64,000 nt of DNA from Cryptosporangium arvum DSM 44712. GTDB lineage: Bacteria > Actinomycetota > Actinomycetes > Mycobacteriales > Cryptosporangiaceae. Positions 18,720-26,517 of the stretch are shown in pieces. Position 1 is the first letter of the stretch; the number at the start of each line of letters is the position of its first letter. The DNA lies in assembly GCF_000585375.1 (NCBI RefSeq), contig NZ_KK073874.1, positions 6,478,894-6,542,893 on the forward strand, given 5' to 3'. The position numbers and the translations under genes were made by a program. Under the pieces are notes generated by a model. That model saw only the letters and a list, made by a program, of their open reading frames with translations, was not told the origin of the DNA and did no database searches.

Positions 18720-20372
18720 TCAGTGCGTCCCGGCGAGCCGCCGCAGCATCGGGGGCGTGTCGGCCGACGGGAGCACGGCCTCGATGAACACCATCTTGTC
18801 GGGGGCGGCGCCGGCGCTGGCCAGGGCCGCGCGGAGCTCGCTGCGGCTGGTGACCCGGTAGGTGTGCGCGTGCGGGGCCATCGACCGCACCAGCCCGCTC
18901 CAGTTCCACGGCGCGACGTCGTGATAGGACGCGGTGGGGCTCTGACGCACCCGCTCGATCGTGTAGCCGGCGTTGTTCACGACCAGCACGACCGGCGCCA
19001 GGCCGTTCGCCGCCATCGCGCCGATCTCCTGGGCGGTCATCTGCGCGGCGCCGTCGCCGATCACGAGCACCGGGCGGCGCTGCGGTTCGGCGAGCCCGGC
19101 GCCGAGGGTGGCGGGCAGCGTGTACCCGACCGAGCTCCACACCGGCTGCGCGACGAACGCGGTGCCGCGGGGGAACGTGATGCTGGCCGCGCCCCAGAAC
19201 GACGTGCCGATCTCCGCGAGCAGCGTCGAGTTCCTCGGCAGCCACTCCTCCAGGCTCTCCCACAGCGAGATCTGCGTGAGCGCGTCGGTGACCGGCCCGT
19301 ACTCCTCCTCCGCGCGGTAGCCCAGCACGGCCGACGCGGGCAGCCCGGCCGCCGGCAGCGTCGCGTACTCGCTGGCCAGGCCGGTGAGCGCGGCGAGGGC
19401 GGCGTGCATCGGCACGCCGTCGAACGTCTCCTGGGCCACCCGGGCCGAGGTGCCCCGGATCTCGATCGTGGCCGCCGGGTCGTTGCGTGCGGTGAACGCA
19501 CCGGAGACGACGTCGGTCATCAGCGTGCCGACGGTGATCAGCACGGCGGCCTGGTCGACGGCGTGGCGGGCGGACTTCACGCCCAGGTCGCCCCAGTAGA
19601 CCCCGGCGAAGCAGGGGTGGTCCTCGTTCACACATCCCTTGCTCGAGACGAGCGTGACGAACGGCAGCGGGCCGGCCTCGACCAGCGCACGCAGCTCGCG
19701 GGTGGCCTGGCGGCGCTCGACCTCGTGACCGGCGACGACCGTGACCTGACCGTCCTTGGTCCGGAGGAGGTTGCGCGCGGCGTTCGCGAACGCGGCGAGC
19801 GCGGCGGCGTCCACCTTGGTCCTGGGGAGCGGGGTGGCGAGGCGCTCGGCGTCGGTCGTCGCGTCGGCCACGTCGGCGGGCACGCTCAGGTAGACCGGGC
19901 GGGACGTCTCGAGCGCGGTGGCGAGCGCGGCGTCGATCTGTTCGGCCGCGCGCTCGTGGGTGAGCACCTCGGTCGCGGCGGTGACCTCGCGGTAGGCCCG
20001 CGCGAAGTGCCCGAGGTCGCCGTCGGCGAGCGTGTGGTGCAGGAGTTTCCCGGCTGCTCCGGTGGCCGGCGATCCGGTGATCTGGACGACGGGCACCTGC
20101 TCGGCGTACGCGCCGGCGATCGCGTTGAGGCAGCTCAGCTCGCCCACGCCGTAGGTCGTGACGACCGCGGCGAGCCCCCGGCGGCGCGCGTAGGCGTCGG
20201 CCGCGTAGCCCGCGTTGAGCTCGTTCGGGGAGCCCACCCAGCGCTGCTGACCGCCCGCGAGCAGGCCGTCGATGAGCGCCGAGGTGAAATCGCCGGGGAC
20301 ACCGAAGAGGTGCGCCACGCCGTTCTGGCGTAACCGCTCGGCCAGATACCCGGAAACCGTGACCTCACGCAT
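18720..20372 (-). CDS. thiamine-diphosphate-dependent 2-oxoacid decarboxylase (indolepyruvate/phenylpyruvate type)
   Basis: A 550-residue enzyme of the pyruvate/indolepyruvate decarboxylase family. The catalytic glutamate is in SPNELNAGYAADAYAR (about residue 50), and the ThDP motif runs from IGDGAAQMT to VVNNAGYTIE (about 433-465). The active-site HH pair appears in AGKLLHHTLADGD. This family decarboxylates aromatic or branched-chain 2-oxo acids to aldehydes (Ehrlich pathway). It is divergent from an Lrp-type regulator, which fits control by an amino acid. Indolepyruvate, phenylpyruvate and branched-chain 2-oxo acids are all possible substrates. Confidence 0.9.
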   Translation of the reverse strand: MREVTVSGYLAERLRQNGVAHLFGVPGDFTSALIDGLLAGGQQRWVGSPNELNAGYAADAYARRRGLAAVVTTYGVGELSCLNAIAGAYAEQVPVVQITGSPATGAAGKLLHHTLADGDLGHFARAYREVTAATEVLTHERAAEQIDAALATALETSRPVYLSVPADVADATTDAERLATPLPRTKVDAAALAAFANAARNLLRTKDGQVTVVAGHEVERRQATRELRALVEAGPLPFVTLVSSKGCVNEDHPCFAGVYWGDLGVKSARHAVDQAAVLITVGTLMTDVVSGAFTARNDPAATIEIRGTSARVAQETFDGVPMHAALAALTGLASEYATLPAAGLPASAVLGYRAEEEYGPVTDALTQISLWESLEEWLPRNSTLLAEIGTSFWGAASITFPRGTAFVAQPVWSSVGYTLPATLGAGLAEPQRRPVLVIGDGAAQMTAQEIGAMAANGLAPVVLVVNNAGYTIERVRQSPTASYHDVAPWNWSGLVRSMAPHAHTYRVTSRSELRAALASAGAAPDKMVFIEAVLPSADTPPMLRRLAGTH

Positions 20373-20423
20373 GAACGTGACGCTGCCGTTCGGGGGTCAG
20401 AACGGCAAGATGAGGGTGGTTGG

Positions 20424-20478
20424 TTGAGCAAAATGCTTCCTGATCGACGCTCGAAGGGCTGACTGTTGAGCGAAACGC
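20424..20478. promoter_or_regulatory. two direct repeats 42 bp apart, probable Lrp-type sites
   Basis: TTGAGCAAAATGC at 20424-20436 and TTGAGCGAAACGC at 20466-20478 match at 11 of 13 positions. They start 42 bases apart, four DNA turns, so both face the same side of the helix. The second copy includes the TTG start codon of the regulator. They lie between the divergent decarboxylase and Lrp genes and could bind the regulator octamer. Confidence 0.45.
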
Positions 20479-20942
20479 GCATTGTCGACCGCACCGACGC
20501 GGCCATCCTGCTGGCGTTGGACGCCGCGCCGCTCGCCACCACCACGGCGTTGGCGGACGAGCTGGGGTTCGCGCGCAACACGGTGCAGAGCCGGCAGCGG
20601 CGGCTGGAGTCGGACGGGTCGCTGGCGCCGCCGTCGAGCCGGCTGCGACTGGATTCGCTGGGGTACCAGATGCTGGCGTTCGTCTCGATCCAGATCAGTC
20701 AGGGAGAGCTGGACCCGACGGTGGAGGCGCTGTCGACGATTCCCGAGGTGCTGGAGTTGCACGCGGTGACCGGGGACGCGGACCTGATCGCGCGGGTGGT
20801 GGCGGTGGATCCGGAGGACCTGCACCGGGTGACGCGGCTGATCGTGGGGTCGTACGGGGTGATGCGGACGAGCACGAGCCTGGCGGCGAGGGAGCTGATT
20901 CCGCATCGGATGGGCCCGCTGCTCGCTCGGTCGCTGGAGTAG
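20466..20942 (+). CDS. Lrp/AsnC family transcriptional regulator
   Basis: A 158-residue feast/famine regulator. The helix-turn-helix covers residues 8-55 (DRTDAAILLALDAAP, then ALADELGFARNTVQSRQRRL). The C-terminal RAM ligand domain (about 70-145) has the LELHAVTGDADLIARVV effector motif. It starts with TTG. Divergence from the 2-oxoacid decarboxylase gene suggests local control of amino-acid-derived 2-oxo acid metabolism. A strong hairpin lies downstream. Confidence 0.92.
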   Translation: MSETRIVDRTDAAILLALDAAPLATTTALADELGFARNTVQSRQRRLESDGSLAPPSSRLRLDSLGYQMLAFVSIQISQGELDPTVEALSTIPEVLELHAVTGDADLIARVVAVDPEDLHRVTRLIVGSYGVMRTSTSLAARELIPHRMGPLLARSLE

Positions 20943-21045
20943 TGGTCGGTCGTTCCGGCTTCTCGCGGCACCGCGATGGCGGGAGCGAGGCATCGCGGTG
21001 GCGGGAGCGGGTTCAGCGGTCGCGGTTTCCGGGCGGACGTGGGAC

Positions 21046-21077
21046 GGCCCGGGAACCCATGGTCGGGTTCCCGGGCC
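21046..21077. terminator. bidirectional hairpin terminator
   Basis: A perfect 13-bp stem (GGCCCGGGAACCC and its complement) with six-base loop ATGGTC lies between the convergent Lrp gene (end 20942) and the coiled-coil gene (end 21101). Confidence 0.75.
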
Positions 21078-21100
21078 GGTGAGGCGGGTGGTCAGTGCTG

Positions 21101-22087
21101 TCAGTGCTCGCTGTGTTCGCGGCGGAAGCGGCTCAGGCGGCTGGTGAGCCGGCTGCCCAGGCCACCGTGGCCGGCGCCTTCGCGGTCGGCCGGGTCACGG
21201 TCGTCCCGCGCCGGGGCGGTGTGGTCGACGGGGGTGGATCCGTTGTTGCCGTCGTCGACGGGGGTGGCGCGGTCGGTCACGGGGGTGACGCCGTCGTTCA
21301 CGGCCACCCGCTCGTCGCGGGCGGACCGCTCGTCGCGGACGGGCCGCTCGTCGTCAGTGGCGTCGTGGGCGGTGTGTTCGCGGGCGGCGGCGTCGCGGGC
21401 CTCGCGGTCGCGCTCGACGCGGGCGATGCGCTCACGGGTGTAGCCGTCGCGGCCGTCGTCGGCGACGGGGGTGTCGGTGCGGGCGGTGACCTCGTCCGTG
21501 GCGGGGCCGGCGGCGACCTCGTCACGACGGTCACGGCCACGGAGCAGCCGGGTCCGCGCGGGCGCGGTGCGCTCGGGCGCGGTGCGCTCGGCGTCGCGAG
21601 CGTCCGCGCGACCGGCGTCGGCGGGCGCGGCGGTGTGGCCGGTGCGGCGACGGCCGCGGTCGACGTGCACGCGGTCCTCACGCAACGCGTTCTCGTGCGC
21701 GGTGTCCACATCGTGGATACGACCGTCCCCGGGGGCACCGTCGGGGTCGAGATCCGGCGCCAGCTTGCGCGCCTGCTGGGCGAGCCGCTCGGCCTCGGCG
21801 TGCTCGCTGTCGGCCCGGCGGGTGCGCTCGGCGGCCTCGCGCTCCTCCCGCGCGAGCTCGCGCTCCAGTTCGGCCCGGCGCGCTTTCGCCTGAGCGATCT
21901 GCTGCGCGGCGGCCGCACGCTCGGCCTCGGCCCGCGCCGCCCGTGCCTTGGCTTCCTCGAGGTGCTCCTGCGCCTTCAGCCGGCGCTGCTCCGCCTTGGC
22001 CCGACGCTGGCGCGGAATCACTACCGCTGCGACGACCAGGGCTAAGAGCACAACCACGATGAGGGCGATGGTGAGCCCGGTCGACAT
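21101..22087 (-). CDS. N-terminally anchored coiled-coil/low-complexity protein
   Basis: A 328-residue protein. Residues 4-24 are one transmembrane helix (GLTIALIVVVLLALVVAAVV). Residues about 28-110 are an Arg/Glu/Ala-rich heptad region, probably a long coiled coil. The rest is highly charged and disordered, with repeated TAPERTAPART-like and DERxxRDER-like units. This layout is seen in many actinobacterial proteins of unknown function; a scaffolding or envelope-linked role is only a guess. The opposite strand is also open but lacks coding character. Confidence 0.7.
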   Translation of the reverse strand: MSTGLTIALIVVVLLALVVAAVVIPRQRRAKAEQRRLKAQEHLEEAKARAARAEAERAAAAQQIAQAKARRAELERELAREEREAAERTRRADSEHAEAERLAQQARKLAPDLDPDGAPGDGRIHDVDTAHENALREDRVHVDRGRRRTGHTAAPADAGRADARDAERTAPERTAPARTRLLRGRDRRDEVAAGPATDEVTARTDTPVADDGRDGYTRERIARVERDREARDAAAREHTAHDATDDERPVRDERSARDERVAVNDGVTPVTDRATPVDDGNNGSTPVDHTAPARDDRDPADREGAGHGGLGSRLTSRLSRFRREHSEH

Positions 22088-22164
22088 GGCGGCCTCCGTC
22101 CATCTCGAAGTGTTTCGGTCGAGACCGGAGTACCCGCCTCCTCCGCCGAGTAAAGATCCCGGGG

Positions 22165-23025
22165 TCAGGCCTGGCCCGCAGTGGTGGCCCCACGGGGCTC
22201 GGACTCACGCACGTAGCGCATGAGCCCCTCCTGCGTCACCGCCGCGACGAGCCGTCCGCGCCGGTCGAAGATGCGCCCCTGGGTGAGCGCGCGCCCGGAC
22301 CCCGCCGCCGGTGAGGTCTGGTCGTACAGCAGCCAGTCGTCGGCCCGGAACGGCTGCAGGAACCAGAGCGCGTGATCCAGCGACGCGCCCTGGGTCTCCG
22401 CGTGCGGATGCGGCACCCGGGCCGAGCCGAGCAGCGACATGTCGCTCAGGTACGTCAGCACGCAGACGTGGAACACCGGGTCCACCGGGAGCGTGTGGCG
22501 GTACCGGATCCAGATCTGCTGCTGCGCCGCCGCGCCCGGCACCCGCGCCACCGACGAGGCCGGCACCGACCGCAGGTCCCAGTCGGGCCACTCGCGCGCG
22601 TGCCACGCCGCGATCTCGCCCTGCACGCCGGTGGGGTCGGGCAGGTCCTCCGGGAACGGCACGTCCGGCATCGAGTCCTGGTGCTCCGGACCCTCGTCCT
22701 GCACGTGGAACGACGCCGACATGAAGAAGATCGCCTTGCCGCCCTGCACCCCGGTGACCCGGCGGGTGGCGAACGAACGCCCGTCCCGGATGCGGTCGAC
22801 GAGGTAGACGGTCGGGATGTCGGGTTTGCCGGGCCGGATGAAGTAGCCGTGGAGCGAGTGCACGATGTAGCCGTCGGCGACCGTGCGGACCGCGGCCACC
22901 AGCGCCTGGGCCGCGACCTGACCACCGAACGTCCGCTGGAGAAACGTGTCAGGGGTGCTCCCCCGGAAGATGTCGTCCTCGATGCGTTCGATCTCCAGGA
23001 CCTCATGGATGGTCGCCACCCGCAC
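22165..23025 (-). CDS. tesB: acyl-CoA thioesterase II (TesB-like)
   Basis: A 286-residue double-hotdog thioesterase hydrolysing acyl-CoA to fatty acid and CoA. Features are TFGGQVAAQALVAA in the first hotdog, VHSLHGYFIRPGKPDIP, and the C-terminal catalytic region with aspartate in SLDHALWFLQPFR, hydroxyl residues in YDQTSP and glutamine in VTQEGLMRY, matching the TesB Asp/Thr/Gln network. The GTG at 23025 is chosen; a second GTG at 23019 is equally possible. Only 39 bases separate it from the divergent primase-like gene. Confidence 0.91.
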   Translation of the reverse strand: MRVATIHEVLEIERIEDDIFRGSTPDTFLQRTFGGQVAAQALVAAVRTVADGYIVHSLHGYFIRPGKPDIPTVYLVDRIRDGRSFATRRVTGVQGGKAIFFMSASFHVQDEGPEHQDSMPDVPFPEDLPDPTGVQGEIAAWHAREWPDWDLRSVPASSVARVPGAAAQQQIWIRYRHTLPVDPVFHVCVLTYLSDMSLLGSARVPHPHAETQGASLDHALWFLQPFRADDWLLYDQTSPAAGSGRALTQGRIFDRRGRLVAAVTQEGLMRYVRESEPRGATTAGQA

Positions 23026-23033
23026 TACGATGC

Positions 23034-23047
23034 CATTCGAACGAATG
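23034..23047. promoter_or_regulatory. inverted repeat between divergent tesB and primase-like genes
   Basis: CATTCG-AA-CGAATG is a perfect inverted repeat with a two-base spacer, centred in the 39-base gap between the two starts. It could be an operator shared by both genes. No regulator is adjacent. Confidence 0.35.
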
Positions 23048-23064
23048 TACGAGACAATAGAGCC

Positions 23065-24072
23065 ATGGATCGCCTGCTCGAGGCGCACCAGCGAGCCGCC
23101 GCGTTCTACGCCGGCCAGCTCGCCCGCCTCGCGTGCGGCCCGGCCGTGGACTACCTGCGCAGCCGAGGTATCCCCCGGGCGCTGGCCCGCGCGCGGCCCT
23201 GGCGGCTGGGCTACGCACCCTGGGGCCGCACCGCCCTGCTCGACCACCTCCGCCGCTTCGGCCACACCGACGACGAACTCGTCGCCGCGGGCCTGGCCGT
23301 GCCCTACGGCGGCCGGCTGACCGACGCGTTCCGCAACCGCGTGATGTTCCCGGTCCGCGGGTCGGACGGCCGGGTACGCGGCTTCGTGGGCCGCGACCTG
23401 TCCGGCCACCCCCGCGTACCGCGCTACCGCAACAGCGCGACGACGCCGCTCTACACCAAGAGCAACCACCTCTACGCGCTGACCGAGCGGGTGACGGGTG
23501 GGGAGGCGCCGGCGGCGGTGCTGGTGGTGGAGGGGCCGGCCGACGCGGTCGCGCTCTCCCGGTTGCCGGTGGGAGCGGAGGGGCGCTGGGCGGCGGTGTC
23601 CACCTGCGGGACGGCGCTCACCGGTGGGCAGGTGGAGTTGCTGGCCTCGGCGGTCGCGCCCGGCACGGCGGTGATCGTGTGCTTCGACCCCGATGCCGCC
23701 GGTCGGCGGGCCGCTGACCGGGCGTACCAGCTGCTGTACGACTGGGCCGGGCCGGTGGACGCGATCGTGCTGCCGCCGGGCACCGACCCGGCGGCGCTGG
23801 TGGCCCGCTCCGGGCCGCAGGGCGCCGATCGTGTGCTGCGGCGGTGTCGCACGTCCCTGCTGGCGGCCCGGGTCGGCTTCGGTCTGGCCGGCCGCCGTCT
23901 GGACGAGATCGAAGGGCGCGTCACCGCGCTGCGTGCCGCCGGCGCCCTGCTCCGCCGCTCGACGGAACGGGCTCCTCGCGACGCTCCCCTGATCCCCGCG
24001 ATCGCCCACTCGCTGAGCGTCCGCCTCGGCATCGACGGCGCGACGACCGCCGACAGCATCTACCCGCCCTGA
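23065..24072 (+). CDS. stand-alone DnaG-type primase core (DnaG_N + TOPRIM)
   Basis: A 335-residue protein with the catalytic core of bacterial primase. Residues about 20-140 match the DnaG N-terminal catalytic subdomain (YLRSRGIPRALARARP, FRNRVMFPVRGSDGRV, FVGRDLSG). Residues about 150-250 are the TOPRIM domain with VLVVEGPADAVAL (EGxxD) and VIVCFDPDAAGRRAA (metal-binding DxD). The CHC2 zinc-binding domain that precedes this core in DnaG, and the helicase-binding C-terminal domain, are both missing, so it is not the housekeeping primase (about 600 residues). It may derive from a plasmid or phage, or act in repair. A strong hairpin follows the gene. Confidence 0.84.
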   Translation: MDRLLEAHQRAAAFYAGQLARLACGPAVDYLRSRGIPRALARARPWRLGYAPWGRTALLDHLRRFGHTDDELVAAGLAVPYGGRLTDAFRNRVMFPVRGSDGRVRGFVGRDLSGHPRVPRYRNSATTPLYTKSNHLYALTERVTGGEAPAAVLVVEGPADAVALSRLPVGAEGRWAAVSTCGTALTGGQVELLASAVAPGTAVIVCFDPDAAGRRAADRAYQLLYDWAGPVDAIVLPPGTDPAALVARSGPQGADRVLRRCRTSLLAARVGFGLAGRRLDEIEGRVTALRAAGALLRRSTERAPRDAPLIPAIAHSLSVRLGIDGATTADSIYPP

Positions 24073-24073
24073 T

Positions 24074-24109
24074 CGGGGAGGGCGCGCGGATTCCCGCGCG
24101 CCCTCCCCG
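24074..24109. terminator. bidirectional hairpin terminator
   Basis: A perfect 16-bp stem (CGGGGAGGGCGCGCGG and its complement) with a four-base loop lies between the convergent primase-like gene (end 24072) and the acyl-CoA dehydrogenase gene (end 24113). Confidence 0.8.
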
Positions 24110-24112
24110 GAG

Positions 24113-25216
24113 CTAGAGGCCGAAGCGCTCGGCCAGCAGCGTCCGGTGGTGCAGCGGATCACCGAACAGCAGCTGCGACGACTTGGCGCGCTTGAAGTAC
24201 AGGTGCGCCGGATGCTCCCAGGTGAACCCGATCCCGCCGTGCACCTGGATGTTCTCCGCCGCCACCGCGAAGTACGCCTCGCCGACGTACGCCTTCGCCA
24301 GCGACGCCACGGTGGCCAGGGACGCCTCGCCGGACGCGGCCACCGCCGCCGCGTGGTAGGCCGCCGAGCGGGATCCCTCCACCGCGACCAGCATGTCGGC
24401 GCACTTGTGCTTGATCGCCTGGAACGAGCCGATCGGGCGCCCGAACTGGAGCCGCTCGCGTGCGTACGTCGTCGCCTGCGTGAGGACGGCGCGCGCTCCC
24501 CCGACGCTCTCGTTCACCAGTGCCACGCAGGCCAGGCGCAGCACGTGGTCGAGGATCTCGTCGGCCGTGCCTTCGGTGCCGATCAACCGGGCCGACACTT
24601 CGTCGAACACCAGGTCGGCCTGCTTACGGGTCAGATCCATCGTGGACAGCGGATGCGCCGACACCCCGGCGGCGCCCTTCTCGACCGCGAACAGCGACGG
24701 CCCGGCGTCCGCGCACGCCACCACGAGAAGCAGGTCGGCGAGTGCGCCGTCGAGCACGAAGTGCCGTGAACCGCTCAGCGTGTACCCGGCCGGCGTGCTC
24801 CTGGCCTCCACCGCGCCGTCGAACTGGCCGGTGTCGTTGGCGTAGGCCAGCGTCGCGATCGTCGAGCCGCTCGCGATGCCCGGCAGGAGCTCCTTCTTCG
24901 CCTCCTCGTCGTCCGACGCCAGCAGGGCGGACGCGGCGAGCACGGCGGAGGCGAGGAACGGCGACGGTAGCAGCGCCGCCCCCATCTCCTCGAGCACCAG
25001 GCACAGCTCGACGAAACCGAAGCCGGAGCCGCCGTACTCCTCCGGGATGTGGAGCCCGGGCAGTCCGAGCTGCTCGCTCAGCTGCTTCCACACCGCCGGG
25101 TCGTAGCCCTCGTCGGTCTCCATGAACCGGCGCACCGACGACTCGGGCGAGGTGCGCTCGAGGAACGTCCGCACCGTCGTGCGCAGTTCTTCCTGTTCCG
25201 GGGAGAAAATGCTCAT
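24113..25216 (-). CDS. acyl-CoA dehydrogenase, probable non-canonical subunit
   Basis: A 367-residue flavoprotein of the acyl-CoA dehydrogenase family: N-terminal helical domain, middle beta domain (YTLSGSRHFVLDGALADLLL), and C-terminal helical domain with RLQFGRPIGSFQAIKHKCAD and VHGGIGFTWEHPAHLYFKRA. The C-terminal segment lacks the usual EGT/EGG motif that carries the catalytic glutamate in MCAD-type enzymes. This is typical of one partner in paired mycobacterial FadE enzymes (alpha2-beta2, steroid or branched-acyl side chains). Its ATG overlaps the stop of the upstream partner by four bases. Confidence 0.9.
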   Translation of the reverse strand: MSIFSPEQEELRTTVRTFLERTSPESSVRRFMETDEGYDPAVWKQLSEQLGLPGLHIPEEYGGSGFGFVELCLVLEEMGAALLPSPFLASAVLAASALLASDDEEAKKELLPGIASGSTIATLAYANDTGQFDGAVEARSTPAGYTLSGSRHFVLDGALADLLLVVACADAGPSLFAVEKGAAGVSAHPLSTMDLTRKQADLVFDEVSARLIGTEGTADEILDHVLRLACVALVNESVGGARAVLTQATTYARERLQFGRPIGSFQAIKHKCADMLVAVEGSRSAAYHAAAVAASGEASLATVASLAKAYVGEAYFAVAAENIQVHGGIGFTWEHPAHLYFKRAKSSQLLFGDPLHHRTLLAERFGL

Positions 25217-26397
25217 CGCGGCACGTCCTTCCAGGCCACGCCCTTGTCGACCCGTACGTCGCCGGGCAGACCGAGCACTCGCTCCCCGAGGATGTTGCGG
25301 AGCACCTCGGACGTACCGCCCTCGATGGTGTTGGCGCGCGTCCGCAGGAACACGGTCTGCGTCGACGGGATCCCGTTGCTGCCGTAGGGCAGCGTCGGGC
25401 GGCGCATCTCGTAGTCGGGGATCAGCGTGCCGGACGAGCCGAGCAGGTCCAGCTGGAACTCGGCCGCGCGCCGGTTGAACTCGGCCGAGGTCAGCTTCAG
25501 CACCGACCCCTCCGGGCCTGGTGTGCCGCGGTTGCCGGCGGCGGCCGCGCGCACCGCGGTGAGGTAGTTGACGTTCGCCTCGATCCAGAGGCGCACCGCC
25601 TGGTCGCGGCGCACCGGGTTGCCCTCGCCGCGGGAGGCCGCGACGCGGTAGCCCTCGAGGAGGTCGGCGCCGGGCTCGTCGCGGGTCGCGATCGCGCCGC
25701 CGAGCGAGACGCGCTCGTTCATCAGCGTCGTCGTACCGACCCGCCAGCCGTCGCCGACGTCACCGAGCCGGTCGCTGTCGGACACCCGCACGCTGTCGAA
25801 GAACACCTCGTTGAACTCGGCGGCGCCGGTCATCTGCCGGAGCGGCCGTACGTCGACTCCCGGCGCTTTCATGTCGACGAGGAACGCGGTGATGCCGCGG
25901 TGCTTCGGGACGTCGGGGTCGGTGCGGGCGAGGATCAGACCGCGGCTCGCGAGGTGCGCGAACGAGGTCCACACCTTCTGGCCGTCGAGGATCCAGTCGT
26001 CGCCGTCCCGGCGGGCCCTGGTGGCGAGGCCGGCCACGTCGGACCCGGCGGAGGGCTCGCTGAACAACTGGCTCCAGACCTCTTCGCCGGTGTAGAGCGG
26101 CCGGAGGTACCGCGCGCGCTGCTCGGGCGTGCCGTGGGCCAGGATCGTCGGGCCGCACATGCCGATGCCGATGGGGTTGTACGAGCCCGGATGCGGTGCC
26201 CCGGCCTCGGTCAGGCGCTGTTCGACGAGACCCTGGAGGGCGGGGTCGGCGTGGCGACCACCGTCGGCCGGGTCCACCCAGACCCAGGCGAGACCGGCGT
26301 CGAACCGCGCGCCGAAGAACTCGTGCGGGTCGGTGGTGGCGGGTGGATGCTCGCGGAGTAACGCGTCGATCGCGTCGTTGAGCTGCTCGGAGGACAA
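25213..26397 (-). CDS. acyl-CoA dehydrogenase, canonical partner subunit
   Basis: A 394-residue acyl-CoA dehydrogenase. FAD-domain features are WSQLFSEPSAGSDVAGLATRA and WILDGQKVWTSFAH. The C-terminal NTIEGGTSEVLRNILGER holds the glutamate that aligns with the MCAD catalytic base. It is the first gene of a two-gene unit with the acyl-CoA dehydrogenase at 24113, so an obligate heteromer is likely. The TTG start at 26397 has AAGGAG about seven bases upstream. The substrate is unknown; no cholesterol cluster genes are visible nearby. Confidence 0.91.
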   Translation of the reverse strand: MSSEQLNDAIDALLREHPPATTDPHEFFGARFDAGLAWVWVDPADGGRHADPALQGLVEQRLTEAGAPHPGSYNPIGIGMCGPTILAHGTPEQRARYLRPLYTGEEVWSQLFSEPSAGSDVAGLATRARRDGDDWILDGQKVWTSFAHLASRGLILARTDPDVPKHRGITAFLVDMKAPGVDVRPLRQMTGAAEFNEVFFDSVRVSDSDRLGDVGDGWRVGTTTLMNERVSLGGAIATRDEPGADLLEGYRVAASRGEGNPVRRDQAVRLWIEANVNYLTAVRAAAAGNRGTPGPEGSVLKLTSAEFNRRAAEFQLDLLGSSGTLIPDYEMRRPTLPYGSNGIPSTQTVFLRTRANTIEGGTSEVLRNILGERVLGLPGDVRVDKGVAWKDVPR

Positions 26398-26474
26398 CAG
26401 CGTCTCCTTCCCGGTGGCGGGTAGTTATGTACCCGTCCGCCCGAAGTTAACAGACGTTCGCCGTCCACCGACAG

Positions 26475-26506
26475 CGATGGCCCGCAGCGGACGCTGCGGG
26501 CCATCG
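26475..26506. terminator. hairpin terminator after the 14-TM exporter gene
   Basis: A perfect 14-bp stem (CGATGGCCCGCAGC and its complement) and four-base loop lies just downstream of the exporter gene that ends at 26518 on the minus strand, and upstream of the acyl-CoA dehydrogenase pair. Confidence 0.75.
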
Positions 26507-26517
26507 AAAACGGTGCG

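Noticed and set aside
21095-22045. A plus-strand Gly/Val/Ala-rich frame opposite the coiled-coil membrane protein.
   Set aside because: The minus-strand product has a membrane helix and heptad pattern, and the terminator at 21046-21077 fits a gene ending at 21101; the plus-strand frame has no start signal.
24113-26397. Assignment of the acyl-CoA dehydrogenase pair to a cholesterol degradation cluster.
   Set aside because: No kst, hsa or ipd genes are visible around it, so only the paired architecture, not the pathway, can be supported.
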